A stretch of 64,000 nucleotides of DNA. Origin: SAR324 cluster bacterium (GTDB taxonomy: Bacteria > SAR324 > NAC60-12). Made by a program: the position numbers and the translations under genes. The notes beneath the pieces are model-generated. The model saw only the letters and a program-made list of their open reading frames with translations. It was not told where the DNA came from and searched no databases. Position 1 is the stretch's first letter, and each line of letters begins with the position of its first letter. The stretch spans positions 434,001 through 498,000 of the forward strand of contig JANQJU010000029.1 in the NCBI GenBank assembly GCA_028281495.1, written 5' to 3'. Positions 8,029 through 17,229 of this stretch are shown here, piece by piece.

Positions 8029-9108
8029 TCATACAGTGGTGGGAAGTGTTACTTTGGACTGGACGTAATCTTCTGGTTTGGTGAATAGATCTTTCGCGTG
8101 TTTTGGATTAAAAATAGACTGACCTTTGTGCTGCATATATTTAGAAACGAACTCGCGATCTTCACCCGCTAAACACAAGCTACTATGATCGTGAAACCGT
8201 CCAATAGTGAAACCATATTCTGAGATTTCTTTCAACGATTGCTCATAAACATTCCCAATTTTTACATGAACGTATGGACACACCAAAACATCTCCCAATG
8301 GAGTGATATACAAACGATTGACCGTGTTACATCCCAAAACCTTTTCATAACCACGATCAAAAGGATTCCAGATATTTCGTAAAATATTTTTGTATTTTTT
8401 TCTCAATTCAATCAGACGTTTTTTATCTTCCTCGTCCACCATAATTTTTGCATTGTTTTGTGCCATTCCTCCTGGAGTAGCAACATTGAGCAAGGTGGTA
8501 TATCCATTATCCAATGAGTACTGACACATCTTTTCAATATCTTCTGAAAACGCGTTGTAGTGCCCCACCGTAATATTCAAATATGGATCTAAACCCACGT
8601 TCTTTACGTGTTTGAGAGCTTCCATTGCACGACGCCAGGAATCTTTTCTACCTCGAATCGTATCGTGGATTTTTTCATCCATACTATCGATGCTCACCGA
8701 AACACGACTCACCTTTAATTCTGCTAGACGTTTCGCCATTTTTTCGTCGAGAAAGTACCCATTTGTGGTGACGTAAAGATAAAATCGTTCGGGTTTAATC
8801 GCCTCCAAGACTTCAAACAATGTATCGGGTCGAAGCAACAGCTCCCCCCCTTGTAAATCGAATTCGAATATTCCCAAATCATCGGCTTGATCGGCAATAT
8901 CGGCAATCAAAGAAATGGGTAACTGATCTTTAACATGATCGCCCTTCGGAGAGTTGGTGAAGCAATATTCACATCGCAAATTACAAGCGTTGTTAAAATT
9001 CAAATCGATTCCTCTTTGCTTGGTTCCGATTTGCCCGTCATTTTTCCGAACATACTTGTGAAAACTTCTAAATTTTTCCATTAAACGAGGGTTGCCGAGC
9101 AAGGACAT
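8029..9108 (-). CDS. Radical SAM protein with SPASM-like C-terminus
   Basis: The [4Fe-4S] motif CxxxCxxC is at Cys42, Cys46 and Cys49 (ACNLRCEYCF), followed by the GGELLLRPD SAM-binding turn and a radical SAM TIM barrel to about residue 260. The C-terminal region has spaced cysteines in LGCNTVNRLYITPLGDVLVC and a later SSLCLAG, as in SPASM or twitch auxiliary-cluster domains. SPASM enzymes modify peptides, sugars or other small molecules. No clear RiPP precursor is adjacent. GGAGG precedes the ATG. It sits between the FabZ-like dehydratase and the SDR, so it probably acts on the same pathway intermediate. Confidence 0.85.
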   Translation of the reverse strand: MSLLGNPRLMEKFRSFHKYVRKNDGQIGTKQRGIDLNFNNACNLRCEYCFTNSPKGDHVKDQLPISLIADIADQADDLGIFEFDLQGGELLLRPDTLFEVLEAIKPERFYLYVTTNGYFLDEKMAKRLAELKVSRVSVSIDSMDEKIHDTIRGRKDSWRRAMEALKHVKNVGLDPYLNITVGHYNAFSEDIEKMCQYSLDNGYTTLLNVATPGGMAQNNAKIMVDEEDKKRLIELRKKYKNILRNIWNPFDRGYEKVLGCNTVNRLYITPLGDVLVCPYVHVKIGNVYEQSLKEISEYGFTIGRFHDHSSLCLAGEDREFVSKYMQHKGQSIFNPKHAKDLFTKPEDYVQSKVTLPTTV

Positions 9109-9165
9109 AATACCTCCAAAATTGTTAAAAGAATGTTGAGTCGAAAAAGAGAGTTTCCTGTTCGG

Positions 9166-9636
9166 TTACTTGTTTGAGGAAACAGCATACTCTTCCAGGA
9201 TATCAGGAAGAACAATCGTAAAATCAGCACGGCAGGCGGTCTCACCTTTCACAAAACCGGTACCTTTACATTTTCCGATACCTCGCTTCCAAGAAATCAA
9301 TTCGGTTTCCATATCCAACCGGTCTCCTGGAATAATTTTTTTCGACAATTTGATGTTATTCGCCGACGTCAAATAAGCGACTTTTCCTTTGTTGCCGGGC
9401 AAAGTGAGCACGGTCAATGCACATAACTGGACCATCGCCTCAATTTGCAACATTCCTGGCATATTGGGATCTCCAGGAAAATGGCATTTGAAAAACCATT
9501 CATTTATGGACAAATTTTTATATCCTTTTGCACTGACTCCAGGAATCACTTCTTCTGCAAAATCTACGAGAAGGTAAGGGTAACGATTTTGCTGATATTC
9601 ATGAATACCATGTACATCTAAGATGAGGGGTTCCAT
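9166..9636 (-). CDS. FabZ-like hydroxyacyl-ACP dehydratase
   Basis: This 156-residue hot-dog-fold protein contains the FabZ signature CHFPGDPNMPGMLQIEAMVQ. His52 and Glu66 match the catalytic pair that dehydrates (3R)-hydroxyacyl-ACP to the trans-2-enoyl form. Housekeeping FabZ lies with lpxD and lpxA, but here the neighbours are LuxC and a radical SAM gene. A pathway-specific dehydratase acting on the dedicated acyl carrier protein at 17493 is therefore likely. The ATG is at 9636. No ketosynthase accompanies it, so the hydroxyacyl substrate must come from another source, such as the ligase or transketolase in this run. Confidence 0.85.
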   Translation of the reverse strand: MEPLILDVHGIHEYQQNRYPYLLVDFAEEVIPGVSAKGYKNLSINEWFFKCHFPGDPNMPGMLQIEAMVQLCALTVLTLPGNKGKVAYLTSANNIKLSKKIIPGDRLDMETELISWKRGIGKCKGTGFVKGETACRADFTIVLPDILEEYAVSSNK

Positions 9637-9708
9637 AAACTATTCTATTTTGTGTTGAATCAATATTAGGGTGAAATCCGCAAAAAGAGGTTCGGTTCTT
9701 ATTTACAA

Positions 9709-10905
9709 TTAATGCACATCAATCACACGAGATAAACTTCCTGCAACATCGTAACCATCCCACACCATTCCGATGTCTAGTGCTTTCCCTATAGGCACTA
9801 TGCGATCTATTCCGGGCAATCGATTTTTTACCACATATTCAATCAACTGGGATTTTTCCAATCCAAAGTAAGTCAACGTTTGATACTTCGCATTGATGAT
9901 CTCGGTGATACTTTCGATATCATTAGTGTCATACTCATAGAAATATCCAAACTTTCCTCGGAGTTGGTCTGTGTTCATTGACAAACTATCAATTGTCATC
10001 CGAGAGACTGAGTTGTCGTGAGTCGTAAATCTTTGAATATTCTCCAACTCCATCGAGTCTTTGCAAAAAAGTGTATACTTATCAACGGCCTTCACAAAAT
10101 CGATTTTATATTTCTGAGTTACAACCCTCTTCACGGCGTTCCAAAATCGTTCTTTGGCCTTTTCATTGTTCTGCCCCACCCAAATCACCAAATGTGGAGA
10201 AGAACAGGCATTTTGATCCATTAAATAGGTGTCATTATAAAAGTTTTCCGCGAGGCGTTTTAGCTCTTTTTCTCCCAATGATGCAATGGAAGCCGAGTCT
10301 ATCATGCAAAAGGAGTATCGGTCTGCAAACGCGATTTCTACCCCATGTTCTGCAATCGGAAGTTTTCGTACGTTCCTAATCGCTACATCCCCTCCCCAAA
10401 TGATACGAGCATCGCAATTTGCCGAGAATGAAGCCGTGATCTCGGCATTTTGTTCGTAGCGTACAAAAGTAGTCATGGCTTTGATTTCATCATACTTACT
10501 TTCCTCAAACAGTCGATTGATCGCTGCACAGATCAAATCCACCTGAGGAAAGGGTCGAGAGGGAACCCTCACTAAGTTTGCATTCCCTGATAAAAGTCCA
10601 AATGCAAAGGAATAAGCAAAATTGATGGGAACATTGGAAGGTGTGATATGAAACACGAGGCCTCGCCCTAATCGCGATAGCCCATTATCAAAGCTGGCTT
10701 TCAGTTGGGCAAGATTGGCCTTTCTGCACCAAAACCCAAATGTAACGATATCGGGATAAACCGTTCCTTCTCGATGCTTGCGAAGTTGCTTTGAAAGATC
10801 ATTTAAAAACTCGCAAACCGTCGAATCGTAAGGAACCAACGGGCGAGACTTCGGCAATGCTATTCCTACCAAGTAGGTCACTTTATTGTTTTGCGTAGGT
10901 ATCAC
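9709..10905 (-). CDS. luxC-like: LuxC-family acyl-CoA/acyl-protein reductase
   Basis: This 398-residue protein belongs to the LuxC branch of the aldehyde dehydrogenase superfamily, which reduces an enzyme-bound acyl thioester to an aldehyde with NADPH. The nucleotide-site signature HITPSNVPINFAYSF starts at residue 86. The acyl-accepting Cys234 sits in DQNACSSPHLV. It starts with GTG at 10905, supported by GGGGG five bases upstream, and overlaps the LuxE gene by 23 bases, so the two are translationally coupled. There is no luciferase or LuxD in the window, so the aldehyde serves another purpose. Confidence 0.88.
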   Translation of the reverse strand: MIPTQNNKVTYLVGIALPKSRPLVPYDSTVCEFLNDLSKQLRKHREGTVYPDIVTFGFWCRKANLAQLKASFDNGLSRLGRGLVFHITPSNVPINFAYSFAFGLLSGNANLVRVPSRPFPQVDLICAAINRLFEESKYDEIKAMTTFVRYEQNAEITASFSANCDARIIWGGDVAIRNVRKLPIAEHGVEIAFADRYSFCMIDSASIASLGEKELKRLAENFYNDTYLMDQNACSSPHLVIWVGQNNEKAKERFWNAVKRVVTQKYKIDFVKAVDKYTLFCKDSMELENIQRFTTHDNSVSRMTIDSLSMNTDQLRGKFGYFYEYDTNDIESITEIINAKYQTLTYFGLEKSQLIEYVVKNRLPGIDRIVPIGKALDIGMVWDGYDVAGSLSRVIDVH

Positions 10906-11959
10906 TGCACCCCCTTATTTCGGCGTTTTTTGCGCGTCCAAAGAGTTTGAAATACTTGCCAAATCGGCCACATGTACAATCATCCTCACCAATAATAGCA
11001 CCTAAATCTTCTGACAAAATACTGTGCCCGGGATAGCTGGTAGGTAAAAGAGAAATCAACTGCACCAAGCCGGTCTCGTTCCGGTCACAAATTGAAAAAT
11101 CGGAACGTCGAGTCAGAATGTCTGAAAAGATGGAGCTGTGCAAATATCCCGCTTCGCATTCCATAAAAATGGACCCTGTCTGTTCGACCATTCCATAATA
11201 GTTGTGGATCTTCTGAACGCCACTGACTTCTTTTAGCAACTGCTTAAACGTTGTATTGTCGACCTCTTGATCGAGCATCTTTTTCCAACCCCCACCGTGC
11301 AGCATAATCCCTTTTTTTAAATCGAAAGTCGTTCCCAAGGAAGCGAGCGATTTATAAAAATACTCCCAGATTATATAGGTAAATCCAAAAATCAGAATAT
11401 CTCGATCTTTATATTTTTTGCTAAACTCCAAAACAGCAGAAACATCCAACTGCATGTCATCATCGAGCGCATAGGTGACATTTGTTCCGAGCATCGAAAA
11501 TCCCAAAATGCCAGCTCCTCTTGCAGAAAATTTTGTTCGATCCTTCAAGACGGACTTTGTATCGATGATCAGCATAGGCAGCCGTTTTTTCCCTAATAAA
11601 TCCGACGTAATCTTAGCCAATACTTTGGTTTGATTGGTGGCTGTAGTTCGGTCGAGAAATATCTTGGAGACGTTCTGCCCAGTCGTACCTGATGAAGTCA
11701 TCGTTTTGATAATTTGCGAAGGATGGACACTGGAAAGTTCGTAGTCTTTGAACAGTCGAACTGGGATAAATGGAATGTTCTCAATGGAGCTTTTTTTATT
11801 GGAGTCGTGCCTATAAACATCAAGGATTCTGCGGTACTGGGGACAGTAGTCGTAATGGTGAAGAGTCAAAATATGTAAGGCTTCTTCGTGCAATCTCCTT
11901 TTTTCAGATTTATTCAATGAGTAGGGAGGAAGATTAATGATAGAAAGGAGATCAAACAT
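10883..11959 (-). CDS. luxE-like: LuxE-family acyl-protein synthetase
   Basis: This 358-residue member of the ANL-related LuxE family activates a fatty or short acyl acid with ATP and passes it to the partner reductase LuxC. The phosphate-binding SSGTTG loop is at about 89-94. NYYGMVEQTGSIF corresponds to the adenylate-binding motif, and LSEDLGAI to the ribose-binding Asp. Cysteines near the C-terminus (DDCTCGRFGKYF) match the acyl-accepting region of the family. It overlaps luxC, confirming a reductase pair. Together they would deliver an aldehyde from a free acid or from the carrier protein in this operon. Confidence 0.87.
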   Translation of the reverse strand: MFDLLSIINLPPYSLNKSEKRRLHEEALHILTLHHYDYCPQYRRILDVYRHDSNKKSSIENIPFIPVRLFKDYELSSVHPSQIIKTMTSSGTTGQNVSKIFLDRTTATNQTKVLAKITSDLLGKKRLPMLIIDTKSVLKDRTKFSARGAGILGFSMLGTNVTYALDDDMQLDVSAVLEFSKKYKDRDILIFGFTYIIWEYFYKSLASLGTTFDLKKGIMLHGGGWKKMLDQEVDNTTFKQLLKEVSGVQKIHNYYGMVEQTGSIFMECEAGYLHSSIFSDILTRRSDFSICDRNETGLVQLISLLPTSYPGHSILSEDLGAIIGEDDCTCGRFGKYFKLFGRAKNAEIRGCSDTYAKQ

Positions 11960-11982
11960 AGCAAACTCACTATTTATGCTGC

Positions 11983-13416
11983 CTATTTTAATGCTGAGTA
12001 TAATATTTTCCCGGATTCATTCCGTGGAATTTCATCAATGGCAACTACGGTAAAAGCGGAGCGATGGATATGGGTGCGTTCGACAATATACTGTTTAATC
12101 TGCGCCTCCTTTCCACGTTGGGTGATATATATATTCAAGTTTTCATCGGTACCTTTGCAGGCACAATCACAACCGGTCGCTTTTATCAAAGCTTCCACCT
12201 CATCGAGATTGATGCGGTTTCCAAACATTTTAAGGAATCGTTTTTTCCTGCCAACGATATAAAAAAAACCGTCGCGATCTTGCTTTGCGATATCTCCAGT
12301 ATAAAGCATACCTTTATTTTCGTCACCTTTCCCAAGATCGAAACGGTTCTTCGCATAACCCAATGTAACATTATCTCCCCGATATACCAGTTCACCGGAT
12401 ACTTCACTCTTATCAATGACGTTTCCATTTTCGTCTTCGATATGAAACTCTCCTCCAGGAATTGGCACTCCAATGCTACCTGCTTTGGAACGAGCATGCG
12501 TCCAAGGCAAATACGACATGCGCGCCGTGGCCTCCGTTTGACCATACATGACGTAAAACCGAATCCCCTTTTTTTCGCAAATCTCAGCAAATTCGGATGA
12601 TAATTCGGCACTGAGCTTTCCCCCAGCTTGGGTCATGAAATTGAGAGAAGGCAGGTCCATTCGCTCAAAACGTAGTCTTTTCAACATTTCGTAAATATAC
12701 GGCACTCCACCAAAATTCGTAGGGCGTTTGTCTTTCAGGATCTGCCAAAAACGTTTGTCCATGAGAGTTGCTTCAGTGAGCACAATCGAAGCACTCGTCA
12801 ACAAATGACTATTGATAATAGAGAGTCCATAAGTATAACCCATTGGCATGGTGGTGATTGCACGTTCGCAGTTGTCAATCTCCAAGTACTCCGAAATTGC
12901 CTCAGCATTGCTAAAGATGTTCTTATACGATTGCCGAACGAGCTTCGGACTTCCCGTACTTCCGGAAGTGCTCAATAACAATGCGAGATCGTCATGAAGG
13001 GTATAATCAATGTAGTAACTAGTTCTTAACAAAACATAAGAACGGTTGGACCACACCAATGAAACTTCGACAGATAATGAGAATTTTTCTTTGGGAAGGT
13101 AAATATACTCTGGTCGGTAAGTTGTCAGCAAATTAGAAAAAAATTGGTCGTCAATAGAATCATTCACCAAAATCTGAACCGCATCAGCTCTCATCAAACC
13201 GACATAACCAGCAACTGATTCAAGGTTATTTTTACATACAACCAATGTCAAACAACGTTGTTTGATATGTTTCGCAATCGTGTCTGCTGTTTTGAGGAAT
13301 TCTTGATACGTTATCGGAGAAGAATCTTCAGAAATAAAAGCAATATTGCCAGAATACTTATCGAGTGCTTTGTGAAAAACCATAAATTTACCGATTCGAA
13401 CTACTCCGCTTTTCAT
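11983..13416 (-). CDS. AMP-forming acyl-CoA/acyl-ACP ligase
   Basis: This 477-residue ANL superfamily adenylating enzyme has the P-loop LLLSTSGSTGSPK near residues 146-158, YGQTEATARMSYLP, YTGDIAKQDRDGFFYIVGRKKR and the C-terminal catalytic Lys in NESGKIL. These motifs indicate full acid:CoA or acid:carrier ligase activity. With a dedicated acyl carrier protein in the same run, loading that carrier is a reasonable inference. The frame opens with a TTG at 13419, but the ATG at 13416 is the better start; its Shine-Dalgarno is weak. It lies 23 bases upstream of luxE. Confidence 0.87.
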   Translation of the reverse strand: MKSGVVRIGKFMVFHKALDKYSGNIAFISEDSSPITYQEFLKTADTIAKHIKQRCLTLVVCKNNLESVAGYVGLMRADAVQILVNDSIDDQFFSNLLTTYRPEYIYLPKEKFSLSVEVSLVWSNRSYVLLRTSYYIDYTLHDDLALLLSTSGSTGSPKLVRQSYKNIFSNAEAISEYLEIDNCERAITTMPMGYTYGLSIINSHLLTSASIVLTEATLMDKRFWQILKDKRPTNFGGVPYIYEMLKRLRFERMDLPSLNFMTQAGGKLSAELSSEFAEICEKKGIRFYVMYGQTEATARMSYLPWTHARSKAGSIGVPIPGGEFHIEDENGNVIDKSEVSGELVYRGDNVTLGYAKNRFDLGKGDENKGMLYTGDIAKQDRDGFFYIVGRKKRFLKMFGNRINLDEVEALIKATGCDCACKGTDENLNIYITQRGKEAQIKQYIVERTHIHRSAFTVVAIDEIPRNESGKILYSALK

Positions 13417-13459
13417 CAAAACTAAGTAAGACAGCTTTTTATTGGATTACTTAATCGAC

Positions 13460-15214
13460 TCATGAAACTACTTTATGCTTCACAATTTTATCAAAATTTT
13501 CACTGATTGGTATTGCAGCGGTGACGTCGACCATTTGTTCTTCTGCGTTGTCGTCATAAAAAGCGATGCCAGGAATTTCGGCTAACTCTTGTTGATCAGG
13601 AAAGCGATAGTTATTGTTAATCGTTCGTTGAATGATGTCGGTCAGGGTAATTTCCCCTTCTGCTATTACGGCGACGTCAATATTACGATCTTTTAAAATG
13701 TCAGCGTAAGATGCAGTAGGATACGGCCCACCCACTAGGATCGGCTGTTCAATACCTTGCTTTCTCAAGTAAGCAATGGCTTCATGAAAAAAGCCACTGT
13801 AGAAAGTCATTGCTCGAAAACCAATAATATGAGGGTCGAACTCATTTACAATTGCAAGCAGTTCTTCATACGTATTGAAGTCGATAAAAGACTTCAGGAG
13901 CTTCCCATGCACTCTGTCTTTGAACATTTTATCGACGTAAGTTTGTAGAGCCATCAACCCTAAAGGGGGTTCCAATACATTGTATTCGCGGTTGTCGCCT
14001 TCGTTGACGAAGTAAGACGAAAGATCACATAATAGTAGCCTCAAAGCATCAGGTCGAGCTGTGGCCTTTTGGGGAAACGCAGCCTTTAGCTTGGTTGCTA
14101 ATTCAGGAATGTTCACCTTATTTTCATCCAGGGCTTCTGTAATACGAAGTTCGGCTCGCTTGATTCCAGCTAATTTTAACAAATCGTTAAAAGTTTGAAT
14201 TTTATCGGTGGGGAAGTATGCATTGTATCTTTGGTTTAATTCGCTTTCGCTAAATACTTCCATTTGATGAGGCAATCGTTTGAGAAGGCGTTCTTTATTC
14301 AGCACGTAGTCTCTCGTGAACATCAAGCGAACTTTTCTTGTAAATTCCTTGGAAAACGGAAGGGTCGGGGCACTTTCGTGATAAGACATATCTTGAGATT
14401 CTTCGATCAACTCTTTAGGGATTCCTGCTTCAATGGCAAACACTTCTATTTCAGTGCCAGGAAAAATTCTAACATTATGTAAATAAGGGAAATCTAACCA
14501 CTTGATACTCCGTATATAATTCAACGTGAGCATGGCTTCTTCTTCGGTTTCTGTTGGAAATCCATGCATTGCGTTCAAGGTTAAAATGACATGAGGGTAC
14601 TTTTCTGTAATGTAATCTAAATTCTCATGTAGAATATCCACATCCAGGCGCTTTCTCATCACTTCTTGCATTCTAGGTGCCGCATGTTCTAATGAAAGAT
14701 TCAGCCCAATAGATCCCCCTTCAATCATCAAATCGATCATATCTTTATCCAATAGATCGCCTTTGAGGCCTGTTGGAAAAAAGAAGTGCAACTTGAGATT
14801 GTGTTTCAAGACAAGTTCGAAAAATTCAGTACAACTCTTCTTATTTACATTAAAAATGTCGTCGATAAATTCGAAACGCTTCACACCAATATCAGCCAGC
14901 ATTTTCACTTCGTTAAAAAAATGTGTGACGCTTCTACGGTTGTGGTTCGGGCTAGTTTTATAGATATCGCAGTAAAAGCATTTATAGGGACATCCCCGCG
15001 TGGCTTGTATTGCCATTGAATATTTAACCCCCGCATGGCCTATATATTGATGATATCGCTCATAGTTGATTAAACTTCTATTGGTGATTGGAAAAATGTC
15101 CAATCGTTTCGTTTGGATCCTCGGCGGAGTCTTATGGATAGCCACTAGATTTTGTTTTAAAGTCCTTCTTTGATGAACGACTTCAAAATCCACACTGGAT
15201 TGATTTCTTTCCAT
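13460..15214 (-). CDS. Radical SAM protein with C-terminal B12-binding-like domain
   Basis: This 584-residue protein has a radical SAM core at about 60-290, with Cys75, Cys79 and Cys82 in RGCPYKCFYC, and GFPTETEEE beyond it. Residues about 388-575 form a Rossmann-like module with LEPPLGLMAL, DPHIIGFRAMT, ILVGGPYPT and IAEGEIT, the signatures of the cobalamin-binding domain of B12-radical SAM enzymes. That domain is normally N-terminal, so the order here is reversed. No DxHxxG motif was seen. The frame is open upstream to a TTG at 15346, but AGGAG lies six bases before the ATG at 15214. Likely jobs are methylation or rearrangement of an unactivated carbon. Confidence 0.82.
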   Translation of the reverse strand: MERNQSSVDFEVVHQRRTLKQNLVAIHKTPPRIQTKRLDIFPITNRSLINYERYHQYIGHAGVKYSMAIQATRGCPYKCFYCDIYKTSPNHNRRSVTHFFNEVKMLADIGVKRFEFIDDIFNVNKKSCTEFFELVLKHNLKLHFFFPTGLKGDLLDKDMIDLMIEGGSIGLNLSLEHAAPRMQEVMRKRLDVDILHENLDYITEKYPHVILTLNAMHGFPTETEEEAMLTLNYIRSIKWLDFPYLHNVRIFPGTEIEVFAIEAGIPKELIEESQDMSYHESAPTLPFSKEFTRKVRLMFTRDYVLNKERLLKRLPHQMEVFSESELNQRYNAYFPTDKIQTFNDLLKLAGIKRAELRITEALDENKVNIPELATKLKAAFPQKATARPDALRLLLCDLSSYFVNEGDNREYNVLEPPLGLMALQTYVDKMFKDRVHGKLLKSFIDFNTYEELLAIVNEFDPHIIGFRAMTFYSGFFHEAIAYLRKQGIEQPILVGGPYPTASYADILKDRNIDVAVIAEGEITLTDIIQRTINNNYRFPDQQELAEIPGIAFYDDNAEEQMVDVTAAIPISENFDKIVKHKVVS

Positions 15215-15275
15215 CTCTATCTCCTGATTAATCGTTGGAAAAATAAAAATAGCCTTTGATACTTCCAATGAATAT

Positions 15276-15401
15276 CTAAAGTATTCTTTTAATGCGACTT
15301 CGGGTAGTAGAACCAGACCCGAAACTCGCTCGCGCCGTTTGCACAATTACGATGTTGCGAGGATCTCTTGGGTTAAGATTGGTCAATGGCACTGTTTTCA
15401 T
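15276..15401 (-). CDS. Candidate 41-residue small ORF
   Basis: Between the transketolase C-terminal subunit and the B12 radical SAM gene, an ATG at 15401 opens a 41-codon frame. It begins MKTVPLTNLNPRDPRN and ends TTRSRIKRIL before TAG at 15276. A purine-rich AAAGAGAAG precedes the ATG, which lies 11 bases beyond the transketolase stop. The peptide is basic at its end. It overlaps, in another frame, the open but probably untranslated stretch upstream of the radical SAM start. It may be a real small protein, a peptide substrate, or a remnant of a longer N-terminus. Confidence 0.3.
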   Translation of the reverse strand: MKTVPLTNLNPRDPRNIVIVQTARASFGSGSTTRSRIKRIL

Positions 15402-15412
15402 GTTCTTCTCTT

Positions 15413-16390
15413 TCAGGAAAGCTTGTGTTCGCAGTAGCTTGCGATCGTTTCTGCAATCTGAGAACCGGTCAAACCATAACTTTCCAACAAATCTTTGTAT
15501 TCTCCGGCTTTGCCATATTGATCAGGAACCCCGATAAACAATTGTGGCGGCGTATTTGGTAGAGTCGACTTGTATTCTGCTACCGCGCTTCCCAAGCCCC
15601 CCACAACATTGTGCTCTTCGACTGTCACGATCAGTTGGGAAGACTCACATGCGCTTGCGATAACAGAGGTATCAATCGGTTTAATGGTATGCATGTTGAC
15701 AACAGTCGCTGAAATCCCCCGCTCCGATAAAAATTTGACGGCTTCCAGAGATTCATAAACCATTGTTCCTGCCGCAATAATAGTAATGTCGCGGCCTTCT
15801 TGAATGATGTCTGCTTTTCCTATTTCAAAATCGTAATCATCTTTATAGACTGATGGGTTCTTTGCACCACCCGTCAATCGTATATAGACCGATTGGTGGT
15901 GATGCACTGCCGCCAAAGTTGCTTTCACGGTCTCTCCACAATCTGACGGCGAAATCACTGTTATTCCTGGAATGGACCGCATCACAGCCACGTCTTCAAT
16001 ACAGCAATGAGTGTACCCTAGAGTTCCAAGCACCAAACCGCTAGCTAATCCCACCATGCATACTTTGTGGTTCATATAGCCTAAGTTTACCTTGATTTGT
16101 TCACAACAACGCATGGTTTGGAAAGGGGAAAATGTAGCCGTAAAGACGTGCACCCCTTCGCTAGAAAGGCCTGCGGCAATTCCCATCATGTTTTGCTCAG
16201 CGATACCGACATCCATAAATTTGTCAGGATAAGAATTTTTAAACCGATCCAACCCGGCTGAAGTTGAAGTATCTCCGGTTAAGATCATTAAATCATCGAT
16301 CAGTTCTCCTAATTCCAAGGCTGCCATGCCAAACGTGGCACGCGAACCAATCCTGGACCAGGACTTCATTTTTTTTTGAGTTATTTCCAT
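15413..16390 (-). CDS. Transketolase-like protein, C-terminal (pyrimidine-binding) subunit
   Basis: This 325-residue subunit corresponds to the PYR and C-terminal domains of transketolase. DVGIAEQNMMGIAAGLS contains the Glu that activates thiamine diphosphate. The downstream region has TATFSPFQTMRCCEQIKV and the C-terminal domain from ADIIQEGRDITIIAAGTM onward. It starts at the ATG at 16390, sharing bases with the stop of the N-terminal subunit gene (TGATG) and preceded by GAGG. Split transketolases of this type move a two-carbon ketol unit between sugars or onto non-sugar aldehydes. Beside LuxC, an aldehyde acceptor is attractive but unproven. Confidence 0.88.
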   Translation of the reverse strand: MEITQKKMKSWSRIGSRATFGMAALELGELIDDLMILTGDTSTSAGLDRFKNSYPDKFMDVGIAEQNMMGIAAGLSSEGVHVFTATFSPFQTMRCCEQIKVNLGYMNHKVCMVGLASGLVLGTLGYTHCCIEDVAVMRSIPGITVISPSDCGETVKATLAAVHHHQSVYIRLTGGAKNPSVYKDDYDFEIGKADIIQEGRDITIIAAGTMVYESLEAVKFLSERGISATVVNMHTIKPIDTSVIASACESSQLIVTVEEHNVVGGLGSAVAEYKSTLPNTPPQLFIGVPDQYGKAGEYKDLLESYGLTGSQIAETIASYCEHKLS

Positions 16391-17229
16391 CAAACTACCT
16401 CAATGTTGTTCAGCTCGTTGATTGCGGATTCATGTTGCGATTTGCTCAGTGCCGCGTGATGCCAGGCATTGTTGTTCTCTGCAAAAGAAACCCCTTTTCC
16501 TTTTGTTGTATGGGCAACAATTGCCAGCGGTTTTTCAGGAATGTGATGATGAAAAGCATCATACAACTCCTCAACATTGTGCCCATCCACTTCCACAACC
16601 TCCCACTCAAAGCTAGCCCACTTTGAAGCCAAATCTCCCACACTCATGATTGCACTGTTGGATCCCGTTTGCTGAAAATTGTTTCTATCGAGAATGGCCA
16701 CAATATTCTCCAGCTTGAAATGAGCCGCAGCCATTGCTGCCTCCCAAACTGAGCCTTCGTTACACTCACCATCGCCCATGACAACATAAGTTTTGAAGTC
16801 ACTATTCCGTCGTTTTCCAGCCAGTGCCACTCCAATTCCTAATGAAAGCCCCATTCCCAAACTACCGTTGGAAAACTCAATTCCCTTTTTTCGATTGATT
16901 ACAGGATGCCCTATTAAATCGCTGCCAGTCTTTTCAAACGTGAGCAGCTCTTCCACAGATACAAAACCAACTTCAGCAAGGGCCGTGTAGTAGCCGAGAA
17001 CCCCATGGCCTTTACTTAGGATAAATCTATCTCGCTCACTCCATTCGGGGTCGTTATGATCATACTTCATGATGGCTCCATACAATGTAGCAGTGATTTC
17101 CACAATGGATAAACCGCCTCCTAGATGAGAGCTGCTTGCACCTGCAGCCAAAGCCATGTCGAGAATATTTTTTCTCATTCGCATGGCCATGTTTTTTATA
17201 TTCTGAATACTTTCTTCTCGATTTTCCAT
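16390..17229 (-). CDS. Transketolase-like protein, N-terminal (TPP-binding) subunit
   Basis: This 279-residue subunit carries the thiamine diphosphate and metal-binding motif GDGECNEGSVWEAAMAAAHF. Upstream it has LSKGHGVLGYYTALAEVGF with the conserved His and Gly-His region, and downstream IAHTTKGKG-type sequence (AHTTKGKGVSFAEN). It is the partner of the C-terminal subunit encoded next, and the two presumably form an alpha2-beta2 enzyme. AAAGGA precedes the ATG at 17229. A 263-base non-coding gap separates it from the acyl carrier protein gene. A housekeeping transketolase would normally be a single chain of about 660 residues, so a specialised enzyme is likely. Confidence 0.88.
   Translation of the reverse strand: MENREESIQNIKNMAMRMRKNILDMALAAGASSSHLGGGLSIVEITATLYGAIMKYDHNDPEWSERDRFILSKGHGVLGYYTALAEVGFVSVEELLTFEKTGSDLIGHPVINRKKGIEFSNGSLGMGLSLGIGVALAGKRRNSDFKTYVVMGDGECNEGSVWEAAMAAAHFKLENIVAILDRNNFQQTGSNSAIMSVGDLASKWASFEWEVVEVDGHNVEELYDAFHHHIPEKPLAIVAHTTKGKGVSFAENNNAWHHAALSKSQHESAINELNNIEVV

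Noticed and set aside
9709..11959. LuxC and LuxE as part of a bioluminescence operon
   Set aside because: No luciferase subunits, LuxD or flavin reductase occur nearby, and the partners are ligase, ACP, transketolase and radical SAM genes.
12064..12600. 178-residue plus-strand ORF
   Set aside because: It lies antisense to the AMP ligase gene, whose motifs are all present on the other strand; no ribosome site or domain supports it.
15215..15346. Extension of the B12 radical SAM protein to the TTG at 15346
   Set aside because: The internal ATG at 15214 has AGGAG at ideal spacing, and the added residues have no similarity to a known domain.
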